64,000 nt of DNA from Byssochlamys sp. IMV 00236 (GCA_001931875.2 MSJH02000840.1:186001-250000); one strand, 5' to 3'. Shown: positions 9,310 through 20,277, counted from the first letter of the stretch. Numbers and translations: made by a program. The notes: generated from the sequence alone by a model not told the origin.

Positions 9310-12300
9310 TTATCTCCATGGGGGTCTTTCGGTAAGTTTGTTGCGAGCACTAGCGGCGCTCTCTCTCCCAGAGCGGAATTTGGGAAGTGGAATCCCGCTG
9401 AGTCGTCTGCTATGACCCAGCGAAGTTTCAGGCCGTTGCGTCTTGGCCCGATCCTCGACAGGTGATGACCTCGTGATAGATATCCCAGCATAGCTCTGCC
9501 TATTTCTCGGACCAGTCGGCAAACCTGGCGCAGACTGCTTTCGGAGTTTGCTGTATGGCGGGGGATCGAGAATTGAGCGAGAGAACGTGGGAGAGTTAAC
9601 GCGGTTCGGAGTCGGAGATGCTAGACGGCTCATGGCACGACTTGAGGACCTCATACCTGGAGGGGCTGGAGATCTAGACGCTTCACGGCTGAGAGGGCTA
9701 GGTGTGGGAATATTAGACCTGGAATTGCGGTTCTGAGTGTGAGAAGGAGATCTGTAAGAATGGCCAACTTTGAGGTCGTTTGTATTCGTACTGCTGTTCC
9801 AACGCGGTCGGTTGTCTGGGGTCTTTGAGGGAGCAGTTGAAGTACGCGAGGCCGGTCTCGGAGTGAATGAGGTGCTCGTCTGGCTGCGGGTTGGCGAGGT
9901 GAGAGAGCCTGAGAAGGAAGCTCGAGGAATAGAGGATCTGCGTCCTGCAGAGAGAGTTGATGCTGCCTGCGGAATGCCCGAGTAGCGCTTCCTGTTTGTG
10001 CTTGCAACTGAGCTGCCGCGTCTGCTGGAGTTACCGATGTTTGGTGTTGAGCTGCCCTTGCGGCCGTTGCCATTCGAGAGCACAACGGAAGATGCAGGGG
10101 AGCTCCCAGGTGTGTCAACGACGCTGCCAGTGGCAGGGCTGTCCATAGTAATGATGCTTGATATCGAGTCCCGCAGCTGCTGGGTTTTGCTGAAGTCAAT
10201 GTCGTCTAGCAAACCGTCCATGACCTTGATACTGGCGTTCAGGGCGTCCACGCGGGATCTCATTTCATGAAGCAACCTCAAGATCTCGCCGTTGACAGTA
10301 ATTCTGTCATTAACACCCTTCTCGATGATAGAAATTACCCTTTCAATTGCTGGTCCGTAGTGGATCTTCTTGGCCTCAAAACTCTCTATCCGCTTCGCCA
10401 GCGTAGCGTGGTTGTTGAACTGAGCACCTGTATCCAGCGCCTCCTGGAGCTTTCCAATGCTCCTCTCTACCGATTCACACATTGTCCGTGCTTGTCGGCC
10501 AGCGTTTCGGAAAACTAGGACCCATCGGTCTTCATCTAGTTCCTTGCGCAGAACCTCAGCATCGTTTTCGAGTTTCTTGTAAGCGTTCTCTAGCTTTTCC
10601 CTCCTCACTTCAAGATCTCGGCAGGCAGAAGGGAAGATCTTCTCTGCTCGCGATTGGAACATGGAAAGCCGCATTGGCAGGAAGTCCAGGGACGCTCTCA
10701 ACGGCTGCAAGCGGGCGAATAAACCCAGCAAGGCAGAATCATCCGGACCAGTCGTACGCGCTGGGGGTTGGGAGGAAGGCGTTGAATAGTTCTGAGCCAG
10801 ACTGAATCTCTTATTCGGGGTGCTTGTCGTTGGAGGAGTCTCCTCGATAATAGTCTCGAGTTCACTGATGTCCACCCCGTTGTTGTCCTCAGCCTCTTCA
10901 TCGTCTTCGAACATGGACAGATGTCTCTTCTCCTCGAGCTCGAAAATCACCCGACCGAGGTCTTCGACTTCAAGGCCGACATCTCCCAGGACAACGCCCC
11001 ATAGTTCTTCCCATTCCATAGCCAACTCGACCTGTTCTTTGACTCCTTTTAGATGAGATCGAATGCGTGACCACTTCCCCAGGATATGCTCCATCTGCGC
11101 CACGATAGTCTTCAGCACATCGCCAGTGACGGTCTTAATGTCATCTCGTAATTGTACTTGTTCTATCGCCGTAACATACACATCGACCAGTCCTTCGAAT
11201 TTCGTGATCGCTCGATCGACGTCGTCAAGACCCTCGCGTCCGCCAGCAGCAGCCCACTCGACATCGTCCTCCGCGTCTAACCCTGACAGGACATCTGATG
11301 CCTTGTTGATCCAGGTTGATATCTGTTGAGCAGCCCCATTCAGCGCTCTGACAGCAGCAGAGGCATCGGGTATCGAGAAGATTCTCCCTTCCAACGATGA
11401 CGGCTCCGGCAGATTGATCGACGTCAGTTGAGACAGCTGGCTGCTGAATGACGCGCGGGAGAACGAGTATATCGACTCCGTGCGATGAAGGCCGTGGGAG
11501 TTGAAGTAAGATTGCGCAGTCGAGGAGGACGACGGGGTCGAAGGAGTCCGGGGTGAGTCTTTTGGGGGAGGGGGTGGCCGTTCATCATTCTGCGTACTGC
11601 TCTTGAGATACTTCTCGAGATCAGTCTCTCCAAAAGAAACCTCGGTTTCTTCAGGCTCTGCGGATGGGGTCTGGGGCGCCTGCGCCGGTTCAGCGACGGA
11701 CATGTCTGCCTCTGCTGCCGTATCGTTGTCCTCCCAGTTTGTCCGGATGTTTTCAGCGAAGGGACCGTCCGAGGCTGGCTCAGCAGCCACAGCGGGCGTC
11801 GCGTCTGGCGTAGCCTGCTCCGTCGTGTCTGTAGTAATTTCGATAACCGCGTCGGCTGGCGATGGGATTGGGCTGAGCTGCGCGTCCTGATCTTGTTGCC
11901 AGGCTCTCCCCCGCGGTTCTGGCTGACTGTGTTGGCTTGTTCCTCTCTTCACATCTGACAGTTCATGTCCACCACTCCACGCGCGGCCACGCTTTTGTAT
12001 TCTGATAGATAGATCCTGATGAGCCTTTTCGAGCTCGCGGAGATGCTCTTGGGAGAGCTTGCCGACCTGGTTCTTGCTACGGTTGAGCTCCTGGGCCGTT
12101 TTCGTCGAGCCGTCCAACAGCTTCACTCGGGCAGCAAGGCCAGGCGATAGGCGACGGAGGAAGGATGGACGCGGAGGTGGCGGCAGACTCTTGTCATCGA
12201 CGTGTTTCTCTTGATCGTCAGGCTGGCTTCTCAGGCTGCGAAACGATGCCTTAGACTTGATCCTCTGGGGAAAGGAGGTGCTAGACGGGGATACAGGCGG

Positions 12301-12804
12301 CGCCGCGGCCGAGGAATGCGAGTCCGACGGCGATGCTGGGTCGGTCAACGACTCTGGGGCGGTACTCGAGGATGTCGTCACAGCAGGAATGATCGCGGAC
12401 ATGAGTACGGTCGCTGAGGTGTCTGTGCTGGCCTGGGAGCGCGAATGCATAATCCAGAGGTCGGAGAGATCGAACAACGGCGAGGAGGCTCTCCTGGTTG
12501 GGCTCAGGCCGGGGCGCAGGCGCGCAGGGGCGATCACTGAGCCCGGCGTTCTCGCTACTACATCCACCAGCCCAGCCTCGGGGAACTGGAGCTGCTCGAC
12601 GACCGTCTGGACGATGCGCAACGGGCTCTGGGCCGCTGTTATACCTCCGCGATAGCTGATGAGTCCTTGCGGTACGCGGGGAAGAAGCGGAGGAGAGCCG
12701 CGAACCATGGCGGCATCGCCAGTCGACTTGATCGCAGCAGAAAGCTGCCCCGGCCAGCGGGGAGGATCCTGTCCGTTGCGATGGAAAAAGGAATCAAAGA
12801 TCAT
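9310..12804 (-). CDS. kar9: Kar9-like spindle-positioning protein
   Basis: Uninterrupted frame of 1164 aa. The middle, roughly residues 480-870, is an alpha-helical, acidic Kar9 region with runs such as WINKASDVLSGLDAEDD and long coiled-coil stretches. The C-terminal ~270 residues are basic and rich in Ser, Pro and Arg and carry four SxIP motifs, at residues 942-945, 957-960, 1030-1033 and 1136-1139. SxIP motifs bind EB1/Bim1, and Kar9 links microtubule plus ends to the actin cortex for nuclear positioning, so the motif layout fits the family. ATG 12804 opens the frame, but ATG 12708 (residue 33) has a better context (GCCGCCATGG), so the N terminus is uncertain. A Ser/Pro-rich N-terminal half surrounds the ordered region. 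Confidence 0.85.
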   Translation of the reverse strand: MIFDSFFHRNGQDPPRWPGQLSAAIKSTGDAAMVRGSPPLLPRVPQGLISYRGGITAAQSPLRIVQTVVEQLQFPEAGLVDVVARTPGSVIAPARLRPGLSPTRRASSPLFDLSDLWIMHSRSQASTDTSATVLMSAIIPAVTTSSSTAPESLTDPASPSDSHSSAAAPPVSPSSTSFPQRIKSKASFRSLRSQPDDQEKHVDDKSLPPPPRPSFLRRLSPGLAARVKLLDGSTKTAQELNRSKNQVGKLSQEHLRELEKAHQDLSIRIQKRGRAWSGGHELSDVKRGTSQHSQPEPRGRAWQQDQDAQLSPIPSPADAVIEITTDTTEQATPDATPAVAAEPASDGPFAENIRTNWEDNDTAAEADMSVAEPAQAPQTPSAEPEETEVSFGETDLEKYLKSSTQNDERPPPPPKDSPRTPSTPSSSSTAQSYFNSHGLHRTESIYSFSRASFSSQLSQLTSINLPEPSSLEGRIFSIPDASAAVRALNGAAQQISTWINKASDVLSGLDAEDDVEWAAAGGREGLDDVDRAITKFEGLVDVYVTAIEQVQLRDDIKTVTGDVLKTIVAQMEHILGKWSRIRSHLKGVKEQVELAMEWEELWGVVLGDVGLEVEDLGRVIFELEEKRHLSMFEDDEEAEDNNGVDISELETIIEETPPTTSTPNKRFSLAQNYSTPSSQPPARTTGPDDSALLGLFARLQPLRASLDFLPMRLSMFQSRAEKIFPSACRDLEVRREKLENAYKKLENDAEVLRKELDEDRWVLVFRNAGRQARTMCESVERSIGKLQEALDTGAQFNNHATLAKRIESFEAKKIHYGPAIERVISIIEKGVNDRITVNGEILRLLHEMRSRVDALNASIKVMDGLLDDIDFSKTQQLRDSISSIITMDSPATGSVVDTPGSSPASSVVLSNGNGRKGSSTPNIGNSSRRGSSVASTNRKRYSGIPQAASTLSAGRRSSIPRASFSGSLTSPTRSQTSTSFTPRPASRTSTAPSKTPDNRPRWNSSTNTNDLKVGHSYRSPSHTQNRNSRSNIPTPSPLSREASRSPAPPGMRSSSRAMSRLASPTPNRVNSPTFSRSILDPPPYSKLRKQSAPGLPTGPRNRQSYAGISITRSSPVEDRAKTQRPETSLGHSRRLSGIPLPKFRSGRESAASARNKLTERPPWR

Positions 12805-13380
12805 CGCAGTTCTTTGTGTGTCTCCTTCATCGTCTTTTCTTTTCTGCTGCTCCCTGCCTACATCCTACTCTATATGTACTGTATAACGGGGCCCTACAAC
12901 CATGGCACTCGGAGTATAACTATGCCAACAAGGCGACATTATTACTCACAAGACCGGAACAGAAAGGAAAGAACGAGGAAAGAATACAAGAACTGTCGAC
13001 GATTACTGCCGCAGTCTGAGATTTAATCCAATTAACCGCGTCCACAGATGCAGGGCGATCGTTGATCATCTCGGCGGGTTTCTTCCGGACAGAGAGATAC
13101 AAAAAAACAGCGTAAACTATATTGTTTACTGTACCTGAGTGGGAGTAAGAAGAAAAACGGGCCCTTTAGGCAGCTAACAGCCTCAAATTAAAAATAAAAA
13201 AGGCAGAATGGTGGCAGGTTGTTGTTATTATGATGATGAATAATAAGGGTATCTAGTTTAGGGGACAGAAACCAAAACACACCAAGACACGAGACCACAG
13301 ACTACTACGTGGTTCCAATCATCTCGTCCAGTCGTTAAAAACCCCATCGCCTGCATTCCAACAGGCGAATCTATGTGGCT
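12805..13380. other. Spacer between the Kar9 and 509-aa protein genes
   Basis: Holds the Kar9 promoter side and the 3' side of the next minus-strand gene. The short frames are AT-rich and featureless. Confidence 0.5.
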
Positions 13381-14910
13381 TCAGCGGTCCAACTCCTCCG
13401 TTTGCGGGGATGGCAGTGCCTCCGTGGAGGCTTTGGCCTCGTCATTCCAATCTCGCATCAGCTCCTCGCGCACTCCCTTGCACCAGGCTAAGATTGCCGC
13501 GTCGAACTGTTTCCACGCCTCGTCACTCGAGCCGTAGACCACGCCCAAGACATCCATCTCCAGCTTGATCTCCCACCGGATCTCTGCGGCTTTGATCCAA
13601 TATCGTAGATTCTCCGCGCGGCGGTACGGCTTGCCGATATCCTCGTGGAAGCTCTTGATCTGGCCGAATGGCCGCTTGGACTTCTTCACAGCCTGGTTGT
13701 GCATCTGAATGAGATCACGCCCATCACGTAGACGCTCAAGCATCGCGCTGGGTAATGATCCTTCTTGTGCTGGGTGCCACTGCGGCAGCGGTGGCTCCGG
13801 ATTAGCTAGAGATCGCAGGAATGACTCTTCCCGTTCACGCTCCCTTCCTGTCCAGTCTCCCCGGACCCAGATCCAGTTCGCGCGCTCTTCCGCTTCGAGT
13901 TTCTCCAATCTGCGCTCCTCATCGAGCATAGAGCAGACGCCGGCCATCCAGCTTAGGATAGTTAATTTTTCGTCGTCCTTCAGGCCCTTGGCAAAGTTAC
14001 GCGAAGCAAACCGCTTCATAACATCGAGAACGCCCAGAAGTTCCTCTCGGATATGCTTTTCACTCTTGATGGCGGCAAGACGCTCTGGGCGTTCATGGGC
14101 AGTGTAATATATCCTCGCCGCGCGAATGGCCAGCGTAACCACGTCCAAGATGCTCATTCCTTGGACCTCGCGCCATCCCTGGGGCGTGGTAGGCTCTGAA
14201 GTCTTCCCCTCGGGGTCTGGAGTCAAGCTGTCTCTGGTCCTCTGTGGCCGGGGAGAGGATGTGTTGTTCTCCATGTTTTCGATGCTCTTTTCGACTTGTT
14301 CCAGCGCATCCACCAGATCTTTCCGGAGGGCCATGAGATCAGGCGGTGGTGGCGTATGGTACGTTTTCACGCTATACGTGCTCACCGTCGGAGGCAGCAT
14401 TATATCGTCATGCTCATCGTTCCCCTCTGTCGGTTCTATCAACTCGTCCATCGGGCTATCCACCATTTCCTCGCCGTAGTCGGGCTGCGATGTCAGCAGC
14501 AGCTTGGGTATGTCCTTCGCATCCTTCTTCTTCTTCCACTCCTTGGCCATCTGAGCTCCCTTCCCGTCGAGCAGCCCCGTCCGGGCAAAGTAGTACTGTA
14601 GATGGGCGATGCTCCCTAGACTCATGACGCTCTCTCTGCGAATCGCAGACTCTGAGAACTCAGCGCCCTGAGGCCGGATGTAGCCTCGTCTCCGGCCTGA
14701 GGCCGTCGAGATGGTTGAGATGATGGATGACCTGGCATCTCCGGAGTTGGCGGAAAAGCTGGACAAGGAGGATAGAGTCGAAAAGGTCCGGTCAGGCGAC
14801 GGACAGGAAGAAATAGCAGGTACCGGAGAGAGTGATGGCGAAGGTGACGAGGCACGAGCCTCTGGGGGAGGAGTGGTCGCGGTCTCAACGTGCTCTCTCA
14901 TCATCATCAT
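13381..14910 (-). CDS. Conserved-looking ascomycete protein, function unknown
   Basis: Single-exon frame of 509 aa. I do not recognise a named domain. Residues 1-70 are Ser/Pro-rich and look disordered. A segment near residues 75-125 (YIRPQGAEFSESAIRR, then SLGSIAHLQYYFARTGLLDG) looks conserved in character. A short coiled coil follows around residues 195-215, and the C-terminal half from about 240 is helical and rich in Trp, Arg and Glu, with many charged heptads. No signal peptide or membrane segment is visible. The gene starts with four consecutive ATG codons at 14899-14910. It sits between Kar9 and alternative oxidase with no shared promoter, so context gives no function. Confidence 0.75.
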   Translation of the reverse strand: MMMMREHVETATTPPPEARASSPSPSLSPVPAISSCPSPDRTFSTLSSLSSFSANSGDARSSIISTISTASGRRRGYIRPQGAEFSESAIRRESVMSLGSIAHLQYYFARTGLLDGKGAQMAKEWKKKKDAKDIPKLLLTSQPDYGEEMVDSPMDELIEPTEGNDEHDDIMLPPTVSTYSVKTYHTPPPPDLMALRKDLVDALEQVEKSIENMENNTSSPRPQRTRDSLTPDPEGKTSEPTTPQGWREVQGMSILDVVTLAIRAARIYYTAHERPERLAAIKSEKHIREELLGVLDVMKRFASRNFAKGLKDDEKLTILSWMAGVCSMLDEERRLEKLEAEERANWIWVRGDWTGREREREESFLRSLANPEPPLPQWHPAQEGSLPSAMLERLRDGRDLIQMHNQAVKKSKRPFGQIKSFHEDIGKPYRRAENLRYWIKAAEIRWEIKLEMDVLGVVYGSSDEAWKQFDAAILAWCKGVREELMRDWNDEAKASTEALPSPQTEELDR

Positions 14911-16878
14911 AGCTCTCTCTTGGGTGAACGAGCGGGGACCCTAGCAGGGAAGATCTTGCAATTTTCGGGACTTGAACTTTTTGGCAATCAACAAAGACAG
15001 TTCCAACCTATCTAGGCGTATTTCCGGTTCAAAGAGAAACAAGGGAAAGATGGCGCGAGCGAGTTATTATTCGACTGGGTGTAGATTAGGTGGACTCGCT
15101 GTTCACAGGTCTAGTGAGCGCGATCCACGCATCCTTCGGGTCCTTTGAAAGAAAGAGTGCCACGGGCGTTTTTTGGCCGTTTGGTGTCAGTTGAAAGGGG
15201 GCTTATTTGCGATGGCTTCCGGGGCCACTGCAGGGGCTTTTCCACTTAAGGGGGAGGAGGGGGTTGAGGCTCGAGAGCTAGCGGAGATTGCTTGATCGTT
15301 AGTTTAGGGACAAAATGACGGTGCAATTTCCGTGAGCAGTAGGAGTTGAATAATAATGATAATCATCAATCAAAATAAAATATATATATATAGATAGATA
15401 GAATCAGTTCTTTTAATCTGTCCTTGTTTAAGTATATATATATGACTGACGATGCGTATACACTTGTTTGCGACGTTGTCTGTCTGGAATCCAGCATCAC
15501 CCAGCAACCGTGCCTCGGGTTTGGATTTGGAATCCTTCGTCGTTCTTCTGGCGCTGTTGGCATTTAACCTGTTCCGTGTTAGCGTTGAGCTTCTGCCAAC
15601 GCGTCCCACGTTTCTGTGTTCTTTCGGCTTGTGCGAGAACCATTATCATTTATTATTAATGTTCGATATAGACAACTAACTATAAGAACCCTTAGGCTTG
15701 CAAGGGCTCGGGAAGGGCGGCAATGTCACGTGCTACGCCCGGCGGTCCACGATTTTATGCCACGTCTTATTATTATTATTGTACATATCTAACTAACTAG
15801 TTGTACTCCGTAGTTTATTAATGTATTATCATGGAATGGTAGTTAACTAGTACCCACATGCCGTTAGTTAATAATATCCGAAAAATCGTTATAATTAGTT
15901 ACAGGAATCAGGATAGAAAGATCTCCTTGATCTACGAAAGTTCTAATAATCTACTCTACGCCAAAAAGAAGCCGGAGCTCCACTCGACCGCGTCAAACGA
16001 GGCTATCTATCTAAATTATTACGCTACACTCCCGGGAGCTATTATTGTGAATCCTCCCGGGCCGCCGGGTCCTCCATATATGGACTAGGTATGTATGTAT
16101 GTGACTTATCGCTTCGGTACGGACCGGCAGTGTCAAGTTCCTATGGCAGGTACGGAGTAGAACCGTAGAAGTATGGTACGTACGTACTGCGGACAACGAG
16201 TGGGACAAGGAGTCCACTTATTATTATTTCACTACAAGTAGTATCTATCTATGTATTTTTGGATTTTATCCTTTTTTATCTGTGGCCAATGGTAAATACT
16301 GCATTTCTCAACTTAGGTCGGATACGCTCCCCGCTTATGGAGACCATCGATAAGGTAAATACTCTACTACCTATGGTGTGCTTTGTATTCTTGTTGTAAT
16401 CTGACACAGGGCACCTCTCGAAACACTGCATGGCGCTAAGTGGGATCTCTCTCTTGGGATTGATGCTCCGTATATTACTGAGATGGGTAGGTGGGCTATT
16501 CTATTAAAGTAACTGGGGAAAGATAGAATAAAAAAGAAGAGTGAAAGCTGTCATTTGGTTCGTTTTGTCGTCTGCTAAATGTGTCAACGCAGACCCGCGT
16601 AGCTGTGGTGGTTTCTGGTCCAAGTCTAGTCTAAAAAGCAATGACCCTGTATGGTAAGATTCATAGATGATAGAGGAGAGAAGAAAAGAGTTGAAAGACG
16701 ATGCTTAATGTTTGATGACAACAACGGACAGACAATTTCTAATAATTGATACATATGAGAGTAGCAAGGAATACTCTAATCAGTATGCCAGTCGCTGCAA
16801 AGACAAATAATAGGCAAAATAAGCAGAAAATCAACACTTCTATGAATAATATATGCTCTATCCTCATCTTCTTTCAGT
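14911..16878. other. 2-kb AT-rich spacer without a supported gene
   Basis: The longest gene-free stretch of the window. It holds a (TA)n/(GATA)n tract at 15380-15402, TTATTATTATTATT runs near 15770, two exact copies of the 9-mer TACTCCGTA or its complement (15804 and 16151), and a GC-rich island at 15470-15640 with short frames on both strands but no recognisable protein. The only intact frames are under 80 codons. Confidence 0.5.
15380..15402. repeat. (TA)n followed by (GATA)n microsatellite
   Basis: About seven TA units run directly into TAGATAGATAG. Simple repeat in a gene-free region. Confidence 0.7.
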
Positions 16879-18181
16879 CTAGATCACCTCTTCTCTCTCC
16901 CAGCCAGTGGATCTCACTATATCCGTCCCCTTGCTGGGATGGGGCGTGTTGTTGTCCTTGTACTTCGCCACGTACGGATTCGGGTCCTTATTCGGGTCCA
17001 GGTTGCCCAGCGTGTGGTTCACCTCGCGGTGCTTGGCCTCGTCTGCACGCACGTACAGGATCAGGTCGGCCATCGTGTGGTGACCCTCCGGCATGTTCCA
17101 GTACTTGATAGCGATCTCGGGTGCCGGCATCGTCTTCCACTTGGGCAGCTTGCCGGCTTCGATCTCCTGGATGGCCCGTGTGTAAGTGATAACGGCCTCT
17201 TCCTCGAGGTAGCCAACGAAGCGGTGGCAGGTGCGTGGAGAGATGAGGTACGAGAGGAAGAAGCCGTTGAAGAAGACACCCTGGGCGCCGAGGACCATGA
17301 GACGCATGAACCAGCCGGGTTCGGCCAGCTTCATGAATGAAAGCAAGTGCATGCGTTCATTGTATGCTTCTTCCAGAAGGGTTTCGATCCTGTATATCCC
17401 CAAAATAAGTTAGCTCGGTTTCATTTCTTTTCTTCCGTTGTACTTGTTTCGAAAGATTGAACAACAAATAGCCACTCACCATCCGTTATCTCTCTTCATT
17501 CTCCGCAAACTTCTCAGATGCCGCAACATCCCTCCCACCATACCCGGTACGCCGGCCACACTCTCCAGGAAAATAAACCGAACGAGCCACTTCCGCTCGT
17601 CCATGATGAATCGGCGGGGGAGCTTGTGCTCCTGTCCCTCCGGTGGGTGCCGATATCCGGTTACGTAGTCCATCCCCCACCGCAACAGTCGCACTGTACC
17701 CAGCGCTACCCAGTCAGACCAGTTCTTTGCTTCACGATGGGCGATTTTGATGTCTCGCATTTGTTGATAGGTGAATCTGTTGGGGAGCAAAGGGCCGTCA
17801 GTGTCAGTGAAACTATTTTCAAAAGTATATACATAGTCACGTGTAGAATAGAACAGAACTGTGAAAGATGGATGGGAATGAGAGCAAGCAAACTTACACA
17901 GGATGAGTCCATGATGATTCTAGATCGGCGATATGATCTGTCTCTGGAGGAGGGAAGAACTGCTTGATCTGTGTCCGGGGCGTGGTTGAGAAGACCCGTT
18001 TGTTGTCTGTCCGCTGCTGCTGGGATTTGGCGTAGTTGCTGTTCTGAAGGAAGAAACTGCCGGATCGAAGTCCAGAGGTGCAAGCAGCGTTTGAGTAGCA
18101 TCTGAGCGCTGTAAGACGAAGGCCCTTTCTGGGTAGTATCGAGGCAACCCGTACGGGTGCCGTTGCCGTTGTCGAGTACAT
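16879..18181 (-). CDS. AOX1: Mitochondrial alternative oxidase
   Basis: Three exons on the minus strand: 17898-18181, 17480-17776 and 16879-17389, with GTAAGT and GTGAGT donors, giving 363 aa. The protein transfers electrons from ubiquinol to oxygen at the inner mitochondrial membrane, bypassing complexes III and IV. Diiron ligands are present: E166 in LES, E205 and H208 in NERMH, the glutamates of LEEEA (residues 255-259), and E311 and H314 in ADEAKH. The N terminus is rich in Arg, Ser and Thr and lacks acids over its first ~30 residues, as expected of a mitochondrial presequence. Splicing restores the conserved [14 protein letters not shown] and [16 protein letters not shown] joins. Length matches other fungal oxidases. 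Its long upstream spacer suggests a regulated promoter, but I cannot name the sites. Confidence 0.96.
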
Positions 18182-19588
18182 GTGGACTGGTAGTATGTAT
18201 ATATCGAGAATAGATTTTCCGTATGATCAGATATATGTATGATTGACCTCGTTGAAGGATGTAATAGTAGGGTCAGTGTAGATCGTATCAGGATCTTGAT
18301 CCCATATGTATTGGTTGATGGATGATGATATTTATACACCAAGGGGAAGTATACCGTTGGCAGTATGAAGGGACTATATATATACACCCAGCGGACACGT
18401 CAAATCCAGATAAGCAGATCCCAAACAAGAAAAAGGAAAAGGAGGCGAACCAAAGCATGACCCTCAAGCCTTTTCTTAGAACGTCAACATGTTTGGACGA
18501 TCTGCTCCCGATGGCCCCTCCATTCCCGATATCCCATCTGAAGCTTGCCTGATCGGTGAGTAAGAAGATATCAAGGACTTCCCGTACCTGGCGTCGGAAA
18601 TCGGAAGCCAAGGACCCCTCCCGTTGTTCTGGAACACTGGATCCTCCCAACCGGCTCGCCGAAGAGTCTGTGATGCCAGCCCTAGACTACCGTTCTCTTA
18701 GTTATTTCAAGGGTATTTCGGAGTGATACTACTCGTTTTGTCGGTCGATTTTGGCCGGGAAGCCGGCCGTTCCGTTACATATGTAACTCCTCGCTGCAGA
18801 TCCACCTGCTCGCAGTTGAACCACCTCGAAATCCCTCTCCATTATCTGACAGCCGCGCTGAATTTCCATCCTGAAGTCAGCGAAGAAACACGGTGGTCAC
18901 GGCGTTACCGTAATTTTGAAAAGGTAGCCTCCCATATGACCATCGGGTGTTTACGGGATGGCGATTCCAGTGACTCAGACAGCCTACGGGATCGCCCGAG
19001 GTCAGTAGCAAAGCACGCAAAGCAAAGCCCAGGCGGCTCCGTGGCTACTCGAATATTGCTCACCTGAACGCCGTGCCCGTATTTCGGTTTCTGTGAAGGT
19101 CCCCGATTTGTTACTCTACCTAACAGCGTGGAAGGAAAAGAAAGAAAGGGAAAAAAATTAGGAAAAAACAGTGTTTGCCCGCAAATATTCGCAAATGACC
19201 TCACTAATGGCATCTGCCTCGTCCGTTAGCCAACTCCACAATATACAACTAGATATCTGTTTTTTCTTCTCTTTTTCACTCCCCGTGCAAAGACCGTGAC
19301 GTGTACTCCGTAACTTCTTGATGAGATGAGATGATTAGAATTCCGCTTCAACATTCATGATTATTAACTTTACAGCAGTGGATCTGTCTAGCTAACTACA
19401 GTACTATCTTCAGCAATAATAATAGCAATAGCTGAAACATAATGCCTTGATGCCTCAGGCGAATACTCCGAGGGATCCCCGAGAGCAATGACGTCCCCTT
19501 TCCGCGTCTGGCCCGAGAGCCAGGAATCTTGTCTCCGCATGAGGAGAAAACAACATGTGTTCTTCTTCAATCAACAGATCTCATTGAC
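18182..19588. other. Spacer upstream of alternative oxidase
   Basis: About 1.4 kb. The first part is the alternative oxidase promoter; the rest leads to the 3' end of the acylphosphatase gene. A 114-codon plus-strand frame at 18723-19067 has no recognisable features. One exact TACTCCGTA lies at 19304-19312. Confidence 0.5.
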
Positions 19589-20277
19589 CTAGGCTCGAAC
19601 AACAAAGTTACTTTCTCCTTCCTTGGGGTCGATTTCCTGCTTCTCCACCTTGACAACATGAGCCAGCCGTGGGCCCTTGTTGATGTCTTTCAGCAGCTTC
19701 TGCAGCGACTCATCGCTTCCCTGAGCCTCTCCTTCGACCTGTGGGGAAGTTAGCAGAGATGAAATTCACACACTCTACAAACGAATCGCTGATCTTGACG
19801 TAGCCAGGCTATCGAATCTGGAAGGACTAAACAGACCACAGGAGGCAAGGCCATGATGATGCGGGGAGAAGTGTTTAAGGTCTTTGTGAAGTCACATACC
19901 TTTCCATCCGACGTGTTTCGTACGAACCCGACTAGGCCATAGTCATTTGCACGCGTATCTGTGAAGTTGCTGGGCGCGGAAGTAAATCAGCATTTTAATC
20001 CCAGAAGAGCCATCCGACATACAACAATCATGCAACCCCTCATTTCTCAGAAAACGGGGATAGAGCAGTCATACCGAAAGTTGACACCTGATGTTAAGTG
20101 ATCAGCAAGGCTCAGGCTAGAAGGTTGCCACTATGCAGACAACTTACCTTGGACTGTTCCATGGACTTTAAAGTAAATCTACACCCCCATGCCACTTATC
20201 AGCACAAGCAAACCAAAAACAAAGAAAGAGAGAAACAATTACAGGAACAGACTTCAACATACACGCTTATCTGTCAT
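19589..20277 (-). CDS. Acylphosphatase with five tiny exons
   Basis: Small gene too fragmented to show as a single open frame. Exons on the minus strand are 20263-20277 (15 nt), 20148-20178 (31 nt), 20075-20087 (13 nt), 19900-19969 (70 nt) and 19589-19738 (150 nt including the stop), for 92 aa. Donors are GTATGT, GTAAGT, GTATGA and GTATGT. The product has the family signature GTVQGVNFRNF with the phosphate-binding Arg at residue 20 and the catalytic Asn at residue 38 in GFVRNTSDG; the 18-residue gap equals that of Arg23 and Asn41 in mammalian enzymes. It hydrolyses the carboxyl-phosphate bond of acyl phosphates in the cytosol. Length and the C-terminal half (VEGEAQGSDE, later VVRA) fit the ~95-aa family. 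The 13-nt exon carries the catalytic loop and is easily missed by gene finders. Confidence 0.9.

Noticed and set aside
9651..10199. 182-codon minus-strand frame inside kar9
   Set aside because: Same strand but another frame of the Kar9 Ser/Pro/Arg-rich tail; composition bias explains it.
14911..16878. Transposon remnant or mutated repeat in the AT-rich spacer
   Set aside because: AT-rich composition was suggestive, but I found no terminal repeats, target-site duplications or transposase-like frames.
18723..19067. 114-codon plus-strand frame between alternative oxidase and acylphosphatase
   Set aside because: No domain, no good start context, no splice partners that extend it.
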